NCBI RefSeq assembly: GCF_001424405.1
Contig: NZ_LMPS01000006.1
Coordinates: 434,001 to 498,000 of the forward strand
Source: Dyadobacter sp. Leaf189
GTDB taxonomy: Bacteria > Bacteroidota > Bacteroidia > Cytophagales > Spirosomataceae
DNA length: 64,000 nt
Direction: 5' to 3'
The notes beneath the pieces were generated by a model. The model saw only the letters and a program-made list of their open reading frames with translations. It made no database searches and had not been told where the DNA came from. Below are positions 45,448 to 54,337 of this stretch, piece after piece (the first letter of the stretch is position 1; the number at the start of each line of letters is the position of its first letter). The translations under genes and the position numbers were made by a program.

Positions 45448-46626
45448 TTACCTGATAATCCGAAAAACTCTTTCCCAGCGAATTTTTTGAAAAAAGCTGG
45501 TCGGATCAGGATCAATAGACATCCATACAAAAACTGCTTTACCAACAATGTGATCTTTGGGAACGAACCCCCAATAGCGTGAATCAGCGGAATTATGGCG
45601 GTTATCTCCCATCATGAAATAATAGTCCTGACGAAACGTGTAGCGTTCAAGCGCCTTTCCATTTTGTAATATCTTCCCATTCTCAATGGTTATACCTGCA
45701 TTCCCTTCGTCACTTTTGATTACATCGGCATACAATGCGACATTACCAGCATTGAGCGTTATCGTTGCGCCCTTCTTAGGTACCAAAATGGGGCCGTAGT
45801 TATCCTTGTTCCAGTCGAGTTGATCCGAGTTAGGGAACAGGTAAGGCTCCTTCAAACCTTTATCCAAGAGGATCGGCTGAATGCGTTTTACAAAATCGTA
45901 AGCTTTTAGCTTCTCGACAGTCTCATCTGTCGTCTTAATGATGTATCCAAATTCATCATTGGACGCAATGGTATCGCCAAAACTCTCGGTAAATGGCGCG
46001 TAGTCCACTACCCCGTTGCGCCGGAATACATTTTCTTCATTAACCTGCGTAGTAGCTGACAAGAAATATTCCTGCTGCATTCCCGGCGGATTAGCAGCCG
46101 GCACGCCATTGATCACAACCTGCCCCGCCTTTACTTCCAGTTGATCACCTGGGATTCCTACGCACCTTTTAATGTAATTGGACCGAAGATCGACCGGATG
46201 CGGGTGCAGGTCTGGCAGTACGTTGCTGTACTTCTGGTAAGTGTCGGGATGCTCCACCGGTAAGTTGAACACCACCACATCACCATTTTTCACATCCGTA
46301 AAGCCGGGCAGTCTGAATTGCGGGAGCTGGATCCAATCGAGGTAAGATGGAATCTGCGTACCCCAGATCGTCTGGTGTGTAAGCGGTACCTGCAACGGGG
46401 TGATCGGCGTGGTAGTACCGTAATGCAGCCTGCTTACGAAGAGGTAGTCACCTACCAGCAAGCTGTTTTCCATCGATGGAGTCGGGATTACAAATGCGCT
46501 GAAAAATAGCCACCGGATCAATGAAGCTGCTATTACAGCAAATAGGATGGAGTCAAACCACTCGTGGAAAGGAGTTTTCTTGTGAGGCTGCTGTGTGTTC
46601 TTAGGGGTAATTTCGAGAACAGGCAT
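45448..46626 (-). CDS. lepB: Signal peptidase I (second tandem copy)
   Basis: A 392-residue inner-membrane serine protease that removes signal peptides from exported proteins. One N-terminal membrane segment (about 26-46) leads into the catalytic Ser motif [13 protein letters not shown] (S51); the general-base lysine is K153 in YIKRCVGIPGDQLEV. The late box [17 protein letters not shown] is intact. Compared with its neighbour it has an extra ~14 residues (HPDTYQKYSNVLPD) before the Lys box. A terminator before it suggests a separate transcript. Both copies are long, as is usual in Bacteroidota, with a large insertion between the Lys box and the GDNRHNS box. Confidence 0.93.
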   Translation of the reverse strand: MPVLEITPKNTQQPHKKTPFHEWFDSILFAVIAASLIRWLFFSAFVIPTPSMENSLLVGDYLFVSRLHYGTTTPITPLQVPLTHQTIWGTQIPSYLDWIQLPQFRLPGFTDVKNGDVVVFNLPVEHPDTYQKYSNVLPDLHPHPVDLRSNYIKRCVGIPGDQLEVKAGQVVINGVPAANPPGMQQEYFLSATTQVNEENVFRRNGVVDYAPFTESFGDTIASNDEFGYIIKTTDETVEKLKAYDFVKRIQPILLDKGLKEPYLFPNSDQLDWNKDNYGPILVPKKGATITLNAGNVALYADVIKSDEGNAGITIENGKILQNGKALERYTFRQDYYFMMGDNRHNSADSRYWGFVPKDHIVGKAVFVWMSIDPDPTSFFQKIRWERVFRIIR

Positions 46627-46718
46627 AAAAAAGGATCAAAGATGCATGCGCAAGATACTTATTACAGATATAAATAATCAATATGTATATTAATTTTTCT
46701 TATATATTAGTATACAAA

Positions 46719-46746
46719 AAAAGAGAGACTTCGCAGCCTCTCTTTT
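46719..46746 (-). terminator. Rho-independent terminator after the first lepB copy
   Basis: AAAAGAGAG pairs with CTCTCTTTT around a 10-base loop; on the minus strand it runs into TTTTTTTG. It separates the two lepB genes transcriptionally. Confidence 0.85.
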
Positions 46747-46763
46747 CCTAAGAGAAATTCCAG

Positions 46764-47900
46764 TTAATTAATCACACGGAATATGCGGCTCCAACGGATT
46801 TTATTGAAGAAGCTCGTCGGACTAGGATCAATGGACATCCACACGAATACTGCTTTTCCTACAATGTGATCTTCCGGAACAAACCCCCAATAGCGTGAAT
46901 CCGCTGAGTTATGGCGGTTATCCCCCATCATGAAATAATAGTCCTGCTTGAACGTGTAGCTGGTAATTTCCTTTCCGGCGATCTTAACCGACTTTTCTCC
47001 GAGCTCCACGTTCTCATTCTCCTCATAGTTTTTGATCACCGTACCGTAAAGTGCTACATTCTCCGGTGTCAATTGTACACTAACTCCTTCTTTCGGGACA
47101 GTTACAGGTCCGTAGTTATCGCGGTTCCATTTAAACAATGTTGAATTTGGGTACAACATCGGTTCACTAATGTCCTTCGAAGATTTCACCAGTGTAATTC
47201 CTTTTACAAAGTCGTAGGTTTTAAGCTTCGCAGCGATTTCTTCGGTTGTGAAAACAAGATAACCCTGCTGATCATTTCCCGGAATTGTATCATTATAACT
47301 TTCAGAATACGCGTTGTACTCAGAAATCCCATTTTCCTTGAACACTTTCACTTCATTTACCGCAGTGGTAGTGGCAACAAAGTACTCGTTCTCCATTCGC
47401 GCCGGATTTGGCTCAGCGGTACCATTTGCATAAACCTGCAAGTCGCGCACTTCGAGCTGGTCGCCGGGCAGACCAACGCAACGTTTGATATAGTTGGTCT
47501 TCAAATCTACCGGATGCTGCATTTCAGGCGGATAATTGAACACGACCACGTCGCCGCGTTTTACTTCGCTGAAACCAGGCAATCTGTATTGAGGAAGCTG
47601 GATAGCATCGGTATAGGAAGGAATATTGGTACCCCAGATCGTCTGGTGCGTCAATGGAACCTGCAATGGGGTTTTCGGCGTGCGGGTACCGTAATGCAGC
47701 TTGCTGACAAACAGGAAATCTCCCACCAGCAAACTATTCTCCATCGACGGAGTAGGAATTGTAAACGCTTCAAAAAACAGCCAGCGGATCAATGTTGCCG
47801 CGACCACAGCAAAGAGAATGGAATCAAACCACTCCCTAACTGCCGATTTCTTCTTTTTCGTACTCACTTTATCTGAAATTAACTCTCTGTTAATAGCCAT
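46764..47900 (-). CDS. lepB: Signal peptidase I (first tandem copy)
   Basis: A 378-residue paralog of the downstream signal peptidase. Catalytic S52 is in [13 protein letters not shown] and K139 in [15 protein letters not shown]; the [17 protein letters not shown] box is intact. Both copies therefore look active. Identity is very high in the catalytic boxes but low in the central insertion (about 165-310). It follows dapB by 37 bases and is probably the last gene of the parA-parB-DUF5683-dapB-lepB unit. Confidence 0.94.
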   Translation of the reverse strand: MAINRELISDKVSTKKKKSAVREWFDSILFAVVAATLIRWLFFEAFTIPTPSMENSLLVGDFLFVSKLHYGTRTPKTPLQVPLTHQTIWGTNIPSYTDAIQLPQYRLPGFSEVKRGDVVVFNYPPEMQHPVDLKTNYIKRCVGLPGDQLEVRDLQVYANGTAEPNPARMENEYFVATTTAVNEVKVFKENGISEYNAYSESYNDTIPGNDQQGYLVFTTEEIAAKLKTYDFVKGITLVKSSKDISEPMLYPNSTLFKWNRDNYGPVTVPKEGVSVQLTPENVALYGTVIKNYEENENVELGEKSVKIAGKEITSYTFKQDYYFMMGDNRHNSADSRYWGFVPEDHIVGKAVFVWMSIDPSPTSFFNKIRWSRIFRVIN

Positions 47901-47937
47901 GCTTTTTTGTTGCTTTTATAAGATAGAAGGGGGCGAT

Positions 47938-48657
47938 TTAATCTAGATTTTCAAGCAGATCGTTCATCCCGAACACACCTGCTTTGCCAGGCAGCCACTC
48001 GGCCGAAACCACTGCGCCTAATGCAAATCCATCGCGATTGTGGGCTGTATGCGTAATTTCAATGGTATCAACCTGTGATTCGTAACGGACAATGTGGGTA
48101 CCCGGTACTTCTCCCAGCCTTTTAGCTTCAATTTGAATAAAACCTTCCTCATCCTCTGGTGCAAGCTTCCATCCTTTCTGCTCGCCGCTGCCTTCCATAA
48201 TACCTTCGGCGAGGGTGATCGCAGTACCGCTGGGCGCGTCCAGTTTGTGGATATGGTGTATCTCAGTCATCGAGCTGCGGTATGCCTGTCCCTTCATCAA
48301 ACGTGCGAGCTGCTTATTGAGCCGGAAAAACAGGTTAACACCAATGCTGTAATTAGAAGCATAAAAGAAAGCGCCTTTGGTATCCAGACAAAGCTGTTCT
48401 ATCTCTGTTCTGTGTTCAAGCCAGCCCGTTGTTCCGCTTACAATCGGCCAGCCCTTTTTTAAACAATACGTTATATTCTCAAAAGCAGATTCCGGAGCGC
48501 TGAATTCAATGGCCACGTCAACATCTTCCCGGCCTAATTCTTCCATTTCTGCTCGGTTTTGCAGGTCAATTTTTGCTACGATCGTGTGCCCTCTTTCGAT
48601 TGCAATCTTCTCAATCGTTTTCCCCATTTTGCCGTAACCGAGTAACAGTATTTTCAT
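47938..48657 (-). CDS. dapB: 4-hydroxy-tetrahydrodipicolinate reductase
   Basis: A 239-residue NAD(P)H-dependent enzyme of lysine and meso-diaminopimelate synthesis. Motifs: the nucleotide loop LLGYGKMGKTIEKIA (4-18), VSGTTGW (near 74), NYSIGVNLFF and the substrate motif EIHHIHKLDAPSGTA (about 132-146) with catalytic His and Lys. Length is on the short side but normal for Bacteroidota. It lies between DUF5683 and lepB on the same strand, a conserved order in the phylum. Confidence 0.94.
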   Translation of the reverse strand: MKILLLGYGKMGKTIEKIAIERGHTIVAKIDLQNRAEMEELGREDVDVAIEFSAPESAFENITYCLKKGWPIVSGTTGWLEHRTEIEQLCLDTKGAFFYASNYSIGVNLFFRLNKQLARLMKGQAYRSSMTEIHHIHKLDAPSGTAITLAEGIMEGSGEQKGWKLAPEDEEGFIQIEAKRLGEVPGTHIVRYESQVDTIEITHTAHNRDGFALGAVVSAEWLPGKAGVFGMNDLLENLD

Positions 48658-48684
48658 TAACTACAATATTTGATTCAATAAAAG

Positions 48685-49371
48685 CTATTTAATATTAAAA
48701 ACCAGCCGCACGCCCGGAGCTGGTGTCCGCATTGCCGGCTGCTGAAGTTTAGGCTCTATTCGCAATGTAAGGTCATCGGAAAGATCAAAAGTCTTCAAAT
48801 GCGCCGCTACATTAGCCTCAATAATTGAAAGTGTGTATATCAGGCCGGTCACGATCAATGCAAATCCGCGGTTCCGTCGCCAGTAATTTTTTCCTCTTAA
48901 AGCCTGGTCCCTGCTAGCAGGCTGGTAGGTGCTGCTGGTATTAAGCAAGCTTCTCACTCTTACTGTTACCGTAGAGTCAACCAGTTCCGGCTTTGGCTGG
49001 CCGTAAGTTGGACTGTTCTTGTCCAGATTGTAAAACTCTTTGTAAGCCGACAAATAGTCGTGGTATTTCAAAGAATTCAGGTAATAGGTATAAAGTCCGC
49101 CGCCGAATGCAAGATATACAATAGGCGCCTTCCAGTAGTCGCGGTTGTAAATCTGGCCAAGTCCCGGTATCAGCGCCATTCTGGTCGCGGTTTTAGGAAC
49201 AGGCATGAAACCTTTAACCTTTTTTAACGTATCACCCGGTAGCAAAACAGTGCTATCGTTCACCACAATGGGAACATTCAGTGTTTTAACGCTGTCTCTT
49301 GGGATCGTGTTCTGCGCCGATACAGCCCCGGATAGTAGCAGGATTACCGCCGATAAAAACCAGTTTTTCAA
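48685..49371 (-). CDS. DUF5683 domain protein, exported
   Basis: A 228-residue protein with a signal peptide ending near GAVSAQ (residue 20). The DUF5683 core starts around residue 60 (ATRMALIPGLGQIYNRDYWKAP) with two hydrophobic segments (about 82-97 and 165-185) and a C-terminal soluble stretch. Its function is unknown. It is recognised mainly by context: parB and parA lie upstream and dapB and lepB downstream, an order I recall in many Bacteroidota. Only 3 bases separate it from parB. Confidence 0.78.
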   Translation of the reverse strand: MKNWFLSAVILLLSGAVSAQNTIPRDSVKTLNVPIVVNDSTVLLPGDTLKKVKGFMPVPKTATRMALIPGLGQIYNRDYWKAPIVYLAFGGGLYTYYLNSLKYHDYLSAYKEFYNLDKNSPTYGQPKPELVDSTVTVRVRSLLNTSSTYQPASRDQALRGKNYWRRNRGFALIVTGLIYTLSIIEANVAAHLKTFDLSDDLTLRIEPKLQQPAMRTPAPGVRLVFNIK

Positions 49372-49374
49372 GTC

Positions 49375-50292
49375 CTATTTGAATTTCAATGTTTCCAAAA
49401 TCTTCTTTAATTCATCCTGAGACGTGAATGGGATCTTAATTTCTCCCTTGTGGTTCTCATTGCTCTTTACGGAAACCTTCGCTCCGAAAAATGAAGATAA
49501 TTGAAATTGTAACGACTTTATTTCCTGATTAATTGTCACCGGCTTCTTGTCGGTCAGCGAGCTGCTGCTCATCATCCCGAGCTTTCTTACCTCGTCCTCT
49601 ACCTTTCGCACAGACCAGCCTTCTTCAATGATCTTGTTGAAAATTTTAAGCTGGCTCTGGTCGCTGTTGATGGTGATAATGGCCCTGGCATGTCCCATAC
49701 TGATCTTATTGTCACGCAATGCAGCCTGGATCACGGGAGGCAATTTCAACAAACGGATATAGTTATTGACAGTTGTCCTGTTCTTACCGACACGTATACC
49801 GAGTTCTTCCTGTTTCAGGTTACATTCCAGTATCAGGCGCTGGTAGCTGAGGGCAATTTCTATAGAGTTAAGGTTCTCGCGCTGAATGTTTTCGATCAGC
49901 GCCATTTCCAGCATCTGCTGGTCATTGGCAGTCCTGACGTACGCAGGAATGGTATCCAGCCCGATCAGCTTCGAAGCCTGCAACCTGCGCTCTCCCGAAA
50001 TCAGCTGGTATGAATCTTCGGCAAGCTGCCTTACTGTAATGGGTTGGATAATACCCTGAACGCGAATGGAATCTGCCAGTTCCTGCAAGGCTTCCTGGTC
50101 AAATTTGGTACGCGGCTGGTAAGGATTTGCCTCAATCTGGTCGAGATTGATCTCATTCATGGAGCCAACCACCTCGGCAGCCGGCAATCTTGAAGTTGTT
50201 CTTGAATTATTGACTTTTTCAGAATCCTGCAGAAGAGCTCCCAAACCTCTCCCCAGCCCTGTCATCTTTTTGGTCTTGCTGCTGTTCTCCAT
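49375..50292 (-). CDS. parB: Chromosome partitioning protein ParB
   Basis: A 305-residue CTP-dependent DNA clamp that loads at parS sites and spreads to segregate the origin region. The start KMTGLGRGLGALLQD is typical, the N-terminal ParB box (EANPYQPRTKFDQEAL; ISGERRLQASKLIG) holds the CTP-binding Arg residues, and the helix-turn-helix follows (LKQEELGIRVGKNRTTVNNY). A C-terminal dimerisation domain is present. It overlaps neither neighbour and is 21 bases after parA. Confidence 0.94.
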   Translation of the reverse strand: MENSSKTKKMTGLGRGLGALLQDSEKVNNSRTTSRLPAAEVVGSMNEINLDQIEANPYQPRTKFDQEALQELADSIRVQGIIQPITVRQLAEDSYQLISGERRLQASKLIGLDTIPAYVRTANDQQMLEMALIENIQRENLNSIEIALSYQRLILECNLKQEELGIRVGKNRTTVNNYIRLLKLPPVIQAALRDNKISMGHARAIITINSDQSQLKIFNKIIEEGWSVRKVEDEVRKLGMMSSSSLTDKKPVTINQEIKSLQFQLSSFFGAKVSVKSNENHKGEIKIPFTSQDELKKILETLKFK

Positions 50293-50313
50293 CGTTTAGC
50301 TATTTGATCGTTA

Positions 50314-51111
50314 TTAGTTGACCCCTAGTTTTTTATCCGAGGATAGCAGACCGTTTTTACTTAATATTTCTCTTGCCAGGTTCAGGTAACTTACTGCACC
50401 CTTACTATCAGAATCCTGCGCCATCACAGGGATACCATAGCTAGGAGCCTCGCTGATCCGGACGTTTCTTGGAATAATGGTATTGAAAACGAGTGATTCG
50501 AAGTGATTGGTAACTTCATTAACAACCTGGTTCGACAAACGCAAACGCAAATCGTACATTGTCAGCAATATACCTTCTATAATAAGGCCTGTATTCAGTC
50601 TGGACTGAATAATGGTGATCGTATTGAGCAGCTTACCGAGACCTTCCAACGCAAAGTACTCGCATTGAACGGGAATGATGACCGAATCCGCAGCTGTAAG
50701 GCTATTGATCGTGATCAAACCAAGCGAAGGTGAGCAGTCGATGATAATAAAATCGTAGTTGTCCCGAACTTCCGCAATCGCATCTTTCATTCGGTTCTCC
50801 CGGTTTTTCAGATTGATCATTTCAATCTCAGCACCAACCAGGTCAATATGTGAAGGCAGTAAATTCAGGTTTGGAAAATCGGTTTCCAGAATAATTTCGG
50901 AAGCTTTTGCCTGTTCCACCATGCATTCGTAAATGCTGTTTTCCATTTCCTGCGGGTTAAAACCCAGACCGGAAGTGGAATTAGCTTGTGGATCAGCATC
51001 AATGATTAAAGTTCGAAATTCCAGTGCAGCCAAACTGGCGGCCAAATTGATAGCGGTGGTCGTCTTTCCTACTCCTCCCTTTTGATTCGCAATTGCAATT
51101 ACTTTGCCCAT
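50314..51111 (-). CDS. parA: Chromosome partitioning ATPase ParA
   Basis: A 265-residue deviant Walker ATPase (Soj type) that moves ParB-parS complexes over the nucleoid. The deviant Walker A QKGGVGKTTTAINLA is at residues 9-23, with DADPQANSTSGLG (39-51) and the Walker B IIDCSPSLGL near 122. Lack of an N-terminal DNA-binding domain identifies the chromosomal type. It is the first gene of the par unit; two parS-like half sites lie upstream. Confidence 0.95.
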   Translation of the reverse strand: MGKVIAIANQKGGVGKTTTAINLAASLAALEFRTLIIDADPQANSTSGLGFNPQEMENSIYECMVEQAKASEIILETDFPNLNLLPSHIDLVGAEIEMINLKNRENRMKDAIAEVRDNYDFIIIDCSPSLGLITINSLTAADSVIIPVQCEYFALEGLGKLLNTITIIQSRLNTGLIIEGILLTMYDLRLRLSNQVVNEVTNHFESLVFNTIIPRNVRISEAPSYGIPVMAQDSDSKGAVSYLNLAREILSKNGLLSSDKKLGVN

Positions 51112-51169
51112 GTATCCTTTTGTGTTACCGATTTCAAATTTCAGTTATTCAGGGCAATTCACCAAAAAA

Positions 51170-51178
51170 TGTTCCACG
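51170..51178 (+). promoter_or_regulatory. parS-like half site upstream of parA
   Basis: TGTTCCACG equals the left half of the parS palindrome TGTTnCACGTGnAACA, but the right half is not conserved. It lies 59 bases upstream of the parA start. A second half site (TGTTTCACG) is at 51273-51281. Confidence 0.25.
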
Positions 51179-51276
51179 CAGATTTGCCTAAAACATTCAG
51201 CGTACTTATAATCAATTACTTAGGACAGATTATTATTTAATTAGAAATGGAAATAAGCCGCTTGTAACCCTATGTT

Positions 51277-52299
51277 TCACGCCCAAACCTGCGTTCCCTC
51301 AGTACAATTCTTGCACATTTCAATCTCGGAACGAGAGCGGATCAGCGACGCCCGGAAGTCTTCGTATTTCTTGCCGCGCCAGAGCTGTCGGAAAGTTTGT
51401 CGCTTCATATCACCCAGCTTGTATTCGGCATCCTTGTCAAAGCAGCAGGGCACCACAGCGCCGTCCCAGGTAATCACGCATGAATGCCACATTTTCCAGC
51501 AATGGTCGACGAATTTATTCTTGATGGAATAACTTCCGTTGTCATGTTTCTGGTAGCGGGAATATTTGTCAATCGTAGGAATAAGCTCAGAACCTTCCTC
51601 ATAATCGTAAATCTGGGCGGTTTTCAATCCAACCTCGTCAACACCCATTTCCTCAGCCAGCTTCTTCACTTCCTCTATCTGGTGCTCATTCGGCTTTACG
51701 ACCAGGAACTGGAAAATCACGTGCGGCGTGCTCGAATTGAGCTCCTTTTTCCATTTGATGATATTGCGTGTTCCTTCAAGTACCTTTTCGAGGTTACCTC
51801 CAACCCGATATTGCTGGTAAACGTCCTGGGTCGTTCCGTCAATGGATATAATCAGGCGGTCCAGGCCGGATTCAACCGTTTTTCTCGCTTTCTCATCCGT
51901 GAGATAATGCGCATTCGTGGAAGTAGCCGTGTAAATACCCTTATCATGCGCGTATTGTACCAGCTCAAAGAATTTAGGATGCAGGTAAGGCTCTCCCTGG
52001 AAATAGAAAATCAGGTACAAAAGCGTATCGGCAAGCTCGTCGATTGTCTTTTTATAAAGCTGCTCTTCCATCATTCCGGTAGGCCGGGTGAAAGACCGGA
52101 GACCGCTGGGGCATTCCGGGCAACGCAGGTTGCACGATGTAGTAGGCTCGAAAGAAATGGCTATTGGCATACCCCAGTGAACCGGGTTACCTGTCATTTT
52201 TGAGTAAAAGTAGCTGCTCAATATCTGAATCGCATTCCAGGCACGCTTAGGCGTCACCTTCGACATTAAGTTCAGTCCATCCTTAAAGTTTTTATTCAT
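51277..52299 (-). CDS. Radical SAM/SPASM domain protein
   Basis: A 340-residue radical S-adenosylmethionine enzyme. The [4Fe-4S] motif Cx3CxxC is at C56, C60, C63 (TTSCNLRCPECPSG). The TIM-barrel core follows, with LYLIFYFQGEPYLHP and GLDRLIISIDGTTQDVYQQY. A C-terminal SPASM domain has clustered cysteines (WKMWHSCVITWDGAVVPCC, ending MCKNC). Such proteins modify peptides, cofactors or sugars; no substrate or precursor peptide gene is visible beside it. It is transcribed toward parA on the same strand. Confidence 0.85.
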   Translation of the reverse strand: MNKNFKDGLNLMSKVTPKRAWNAIQILSSYFYSKMTGNPVHWGMPIAISFEPTTSCNLRCPECPSGLRSFTRPTGMMEEQLYKKTIDELADTLLYLIFYFQGEPYLHPKFFELVQYAHDKGIYTATSTNAHYLTDEKARKTVESGLDRLIISIDGTTQDVYQQYRVGGNLEKVLEGTRNIIKWKKELNSSTPHVIFQFLVVKPNEHQIEEVKKLAEEMGVDEVGLKTAQIYDYEEGSELIPTIDKYSRYQKHDNGSYSIKNKFVDHCWKMWHSCVITWDGAVVPCCFDKDAEYKLGDMKRQTFRQLWRGKKYEDFRASLIRSRSEIEMCKNCTEGTQVWA

Positions 52300-52308
52300 T
52301 CGTTTAAT

Positions 52309-52465
52309 AAGCTGTTAGCTATTAGCTGTTAGCAATTGTATATTAGCTCTTGGCTTTTATAGTTGATAAATATGTCATCAGTGAACATTAATAGATCGCT
52401 CCCACGGTTGCGACCGAAAGAAGCTAATAGCTAATAGCTAACTGCCAATAGCCCGCAGCCGACTT
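52309..52465. repeat. Heptad repeat arrays facing each other
   Basis: The left array 52309-52355 reads as units AGCTGTT, AGCTATT, AGCTGTT, AGCAATT, GTATATT, AGCTCTT, GGCTTTT. The right array 52420-52465 reads as AGCTAAT, AGCTAAT, AGCTAAC, TGCCAAT, AGCCCGC, AGCCGAC. The right array is a near reverse complement of the left. About 64 bases of non-repeated sequence lie between them. The unit matches the heptad family at 18593-18673. It lies between two co-directional minus-strand genes, and its right edge touches the lrp stop codon. Confidence 0.75.
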
Positions 52466-52927
52466 CTAGCCCACTGAAATCCCAGTAGTATGCTTTATCT
52501 CGGAAATTACAAAATAACTGCTGATGTGTAACACGCTTTTTAATGCAGAAAGTTTTTGCTGATAGAATTGATTATACGCTTCCCCATCCTCAACGATTAC
52601 TTTCAGCATATAATCAAAGTTACCTGACACGACTGAACATTCCAGTACTTCGCTCATTTTCACAATCGCCTGGTTGAAGTCCTCAAAGCTTTCTTTACGT
52701 TGCTTGTCGAGGGTAACATTACAATAAACAACGAGGCTCTTGCCAAGCTTTCGCCTGTTCAGGAGACACACGTATTTATCTATAAATCCTTCTTTTTCAA
52801 GCTTTCTGATGCGTTCGTGAACCGGGGTAACAGAGAGGTTGATCCGGCTCGCTATTTCTTTGATCGTAAGCTGGGCATCGTCTTGTAACAATGCCAGAAT
52901 TTTGCGGTCCGTAGCGTCAGGTTGCAT
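52466..52927 (-). CDS. Lrp/AsnC family transcriptional regulator
   Basis: A 153-residue amino-acid-responsive regulator. The N-terminal helix-turn-helix (about 8-55: ILALLQDDAQLTIKEIASRI, VTPVHERIRKLEKEGFIDK) precedes the RAM ligand-binding domain (about 70-145). It is divergent from the alanine dehydrogenase gene across a 177-base region, the usual arrangement for an Lrp-type activator (AldR or AdeR-like) of ald. Alanine as the ligand is therefore a reasonable inference. Confidence 0.9.
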   Translation of the reverse strand: MQPDATDRKILALLQDDAQLTIKEIASRINLSVTPVHERIRKLEKEGFIDKYVCLLNRRKLGKSLVVYCNVTLDKQRKESFEDFNQAIVKMSEVLECSVVSGNFDYMLKVIVEDGEAYNQFYQQKLSALKSVLHISSYFVISEIKHTTGISVG

Positions 52928-53056
52928 ATAGTTTTTTTTTCTGATTGCCGACTTCCAGAAAGGGCAAATGGCAGGATTTTTTCTTGCCGGCTGGCATAAA
53001 ATTAGTTTTCTTTTCTGTCTTAAAGCAGATTTCTGGTGTCTTTTTCCATAACACTC

Positions 53057-53064
53057 TAATTTTG
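53057..53064 (+). promoter_or_regulatory. Putative -7 promoter element of ald (TAATTTTG)
   Basis: TAATTTTG matches TAnnTTTG and lies 40 bases before the ald ATG. No -33 TTG is present, which would fit activation by the divergent Lrp-type protein. Confidence 0.4.
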
Positions 53065-53104
53065 ATGCCTTTCCTGCAATTTAAAATCCCAAACCACTAT
53101 TCAC

Positions 53105-54217
53105 ATGATCATTGGTGTTCCCAAAGAAATTAAAAACAACGAAAACCGCGTCGCGCTGACCCCGGCCGGGGTTACCGAGTTCCGCAAGCAGGGCCACGAA
53201 GTTTACATTCAGGCCGAGGCAGGAAAAGGAAGCGGGTTCAGCGACGAGGAATATGCAGGCGCCGGCGCTACTATCCTGCCTACAATTGAAGAAGTGTATG
53301 CGATCGCCGAAATGATTATCAAAGTCAAAGAGCCGATTGAAAGTGAATACGCCCTTATCAAAGAAGGACAGCTCCTCTTTACCTATTTCCACTTTGCCTC
53401 CTCAGAGCCTCTTACCCACGCGATGATGGAAAGAAAGGCAGTTTGCCTGGCTTACGAAACCGTAGAGAAAACAGACAGAAGTCTTCCATTGCTGGTACCA
53501 ATGAGCGAAGTTGCCGGCAGAATGGCCGTACAGGAAGGTGCCAAGTATCTTGAAAAACCAATGGGTGGATTCGGTATCCTGTTGGGCGGAGTAGCGGGCG
53601 TGAAGCCGGCGAATGTGCTTGTGCTCGGTGGCGGTATTGTGGGCACGCAATCAGCGAAAATGGCGGCTGGCCTCGGCGCTAATGTGACGATTGTGGATAT
53701 CAGCCTGCCGCGCCTGCGTTACCTTGAAGATATTATGCCCGCGAATGTCGATACAGTTATGTCGAACGAATATAATATCCGTGAGTTGATTAAAGGTGCA
53801 AACCTGATTATCGGCGGCGTTCTGATCCCCGGCGCAAAAGCGCCCTCACTCATTACCCGGGATATGCTGAAGCTCATGAAGCCCGGTACCGTTATGGTAG
53901 ACGTGGCAATTGATCAGGGCGGCTGTTTCGAAACTTCCAGGGCAACCACACACGAGCACCCTATTTATGAAGTGGACGGAGTAGTGCATTATTGTGTTGC
54001 CAACATGCCTGGCGCCGTGCCTTATACATCTACACTGGCTTTGACAAATGCAACTTTGCCTTATGCACTTCAGCTAGCAAACCAGGGATGGAAAACAGCC
54101 TGTACCCGCAATGAAGAACTCAGGAAAGGACTGAATGTAGTGAATGGAAAAGTAGTGTTCAAGGGTGTTTCTGAGGCATGGAACCTACCCTATACAGATG
54201 TGAAAGAATTGTTCTGA
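53105..54217 (+). CDS. ald: Alanine dehydrogenase
   Basis: A 370-residue NAD-dependent enzyme that interconverts L-alanine and pyruvate plus ammonia. The family start [20 protein letters not shown], the substrate-binding Lys in MIIKVKEPI, the catalytic His in LFTYFHFAS (about 97), and the nucleotide loop [22 protein letters not shown] (within about 170-191) are visible. Length is exactly as expected. It ends at a clear terminator and is probably controlled by the divergent Lrp/AsnC protein. Confidence 0.95.
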   Translation: MIIGVPKEIKNNENRVALTPAGVTEFRKQGHEVYIQAEAGKGSGFSDEEYAGAGATILPTIEEVYAIAEMIIKVKEPIESEYALIKEGQLLFTYFHFASSEPLTHAMMERKAVCLAYETVEKTDRSLPLLVPMSEVAGRMAVQEGAKYLEKPMGGFGILLGGVAGVKPANVLVLGGGIVGTQSAKMAAGLGANVTIVDISLPRLRYLEDIMPANVDTVMSNEYNIRELIKGANLIIGGVLIPGAKAPSLITRDMLKLMKPGTVMVDVAIDQGGCFETSRATTHEHPIYEVDGVVHYCVANMPGAVPYTSTLALTNATLPYALQLANQGWKTACTRNEELRKGLNVVNGKVVFKGVSEAWNLPYTDVKELF

Positions 54218-54236
54218 TTTGACAAACCTGCTAAGC

Positions 54237-54270
54237 AAACCTGACGGAGATCCTTCTGTCAGGTTTTTTA
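54237..54270 (+). terminator. Rho-independent terminator of ald
   Basis: AAACCTGAC pairs with GTCAGGTTT around a 12-base loop, followed by a T-run, 20 bases past the ald stop. Confidence 0.9.
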
Positions 54271-54307
54271 CTTTCTAAAAATATTACAATTAGTTTTTTA
54301 GTGCAGG

Positions 54308-54337
54308 TTGTGTTTTCCAATAATCTTCTTACTTTTG
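54308..54337 (+). promoter_or_regulatory. Promoter of the DEAD-box helicase gene (TTG-N19-TACTTTTG)
   Basis: TTG (54308-54310), an exact 19-base spacer and TACTTTTG (54330-54337): a full match to the Bacteroidota consensus. Transcription would start near 54343, giving a leader of about 300 bases. Confidence 0.65.

Noticed and set aside
46764-47900. lepB duplication as an assembly artefact
   Set aside because: The two copies differ clearly in sequence, length and central insertion, and a distinct terminator lies between them.
51484-52203. Long + strand open frame (239 codons) opposite the radical SAM gene
   Set aside because: The minus-strand gene has the Cx3CxxC and SPASM cysteines; the opposite frame has no motif.
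52309-52465. Possible CRISPR array
   Set aside because: Units are only seven bases, without spacers of uniform length and without cas genes; it is a heptad inverted repeat.
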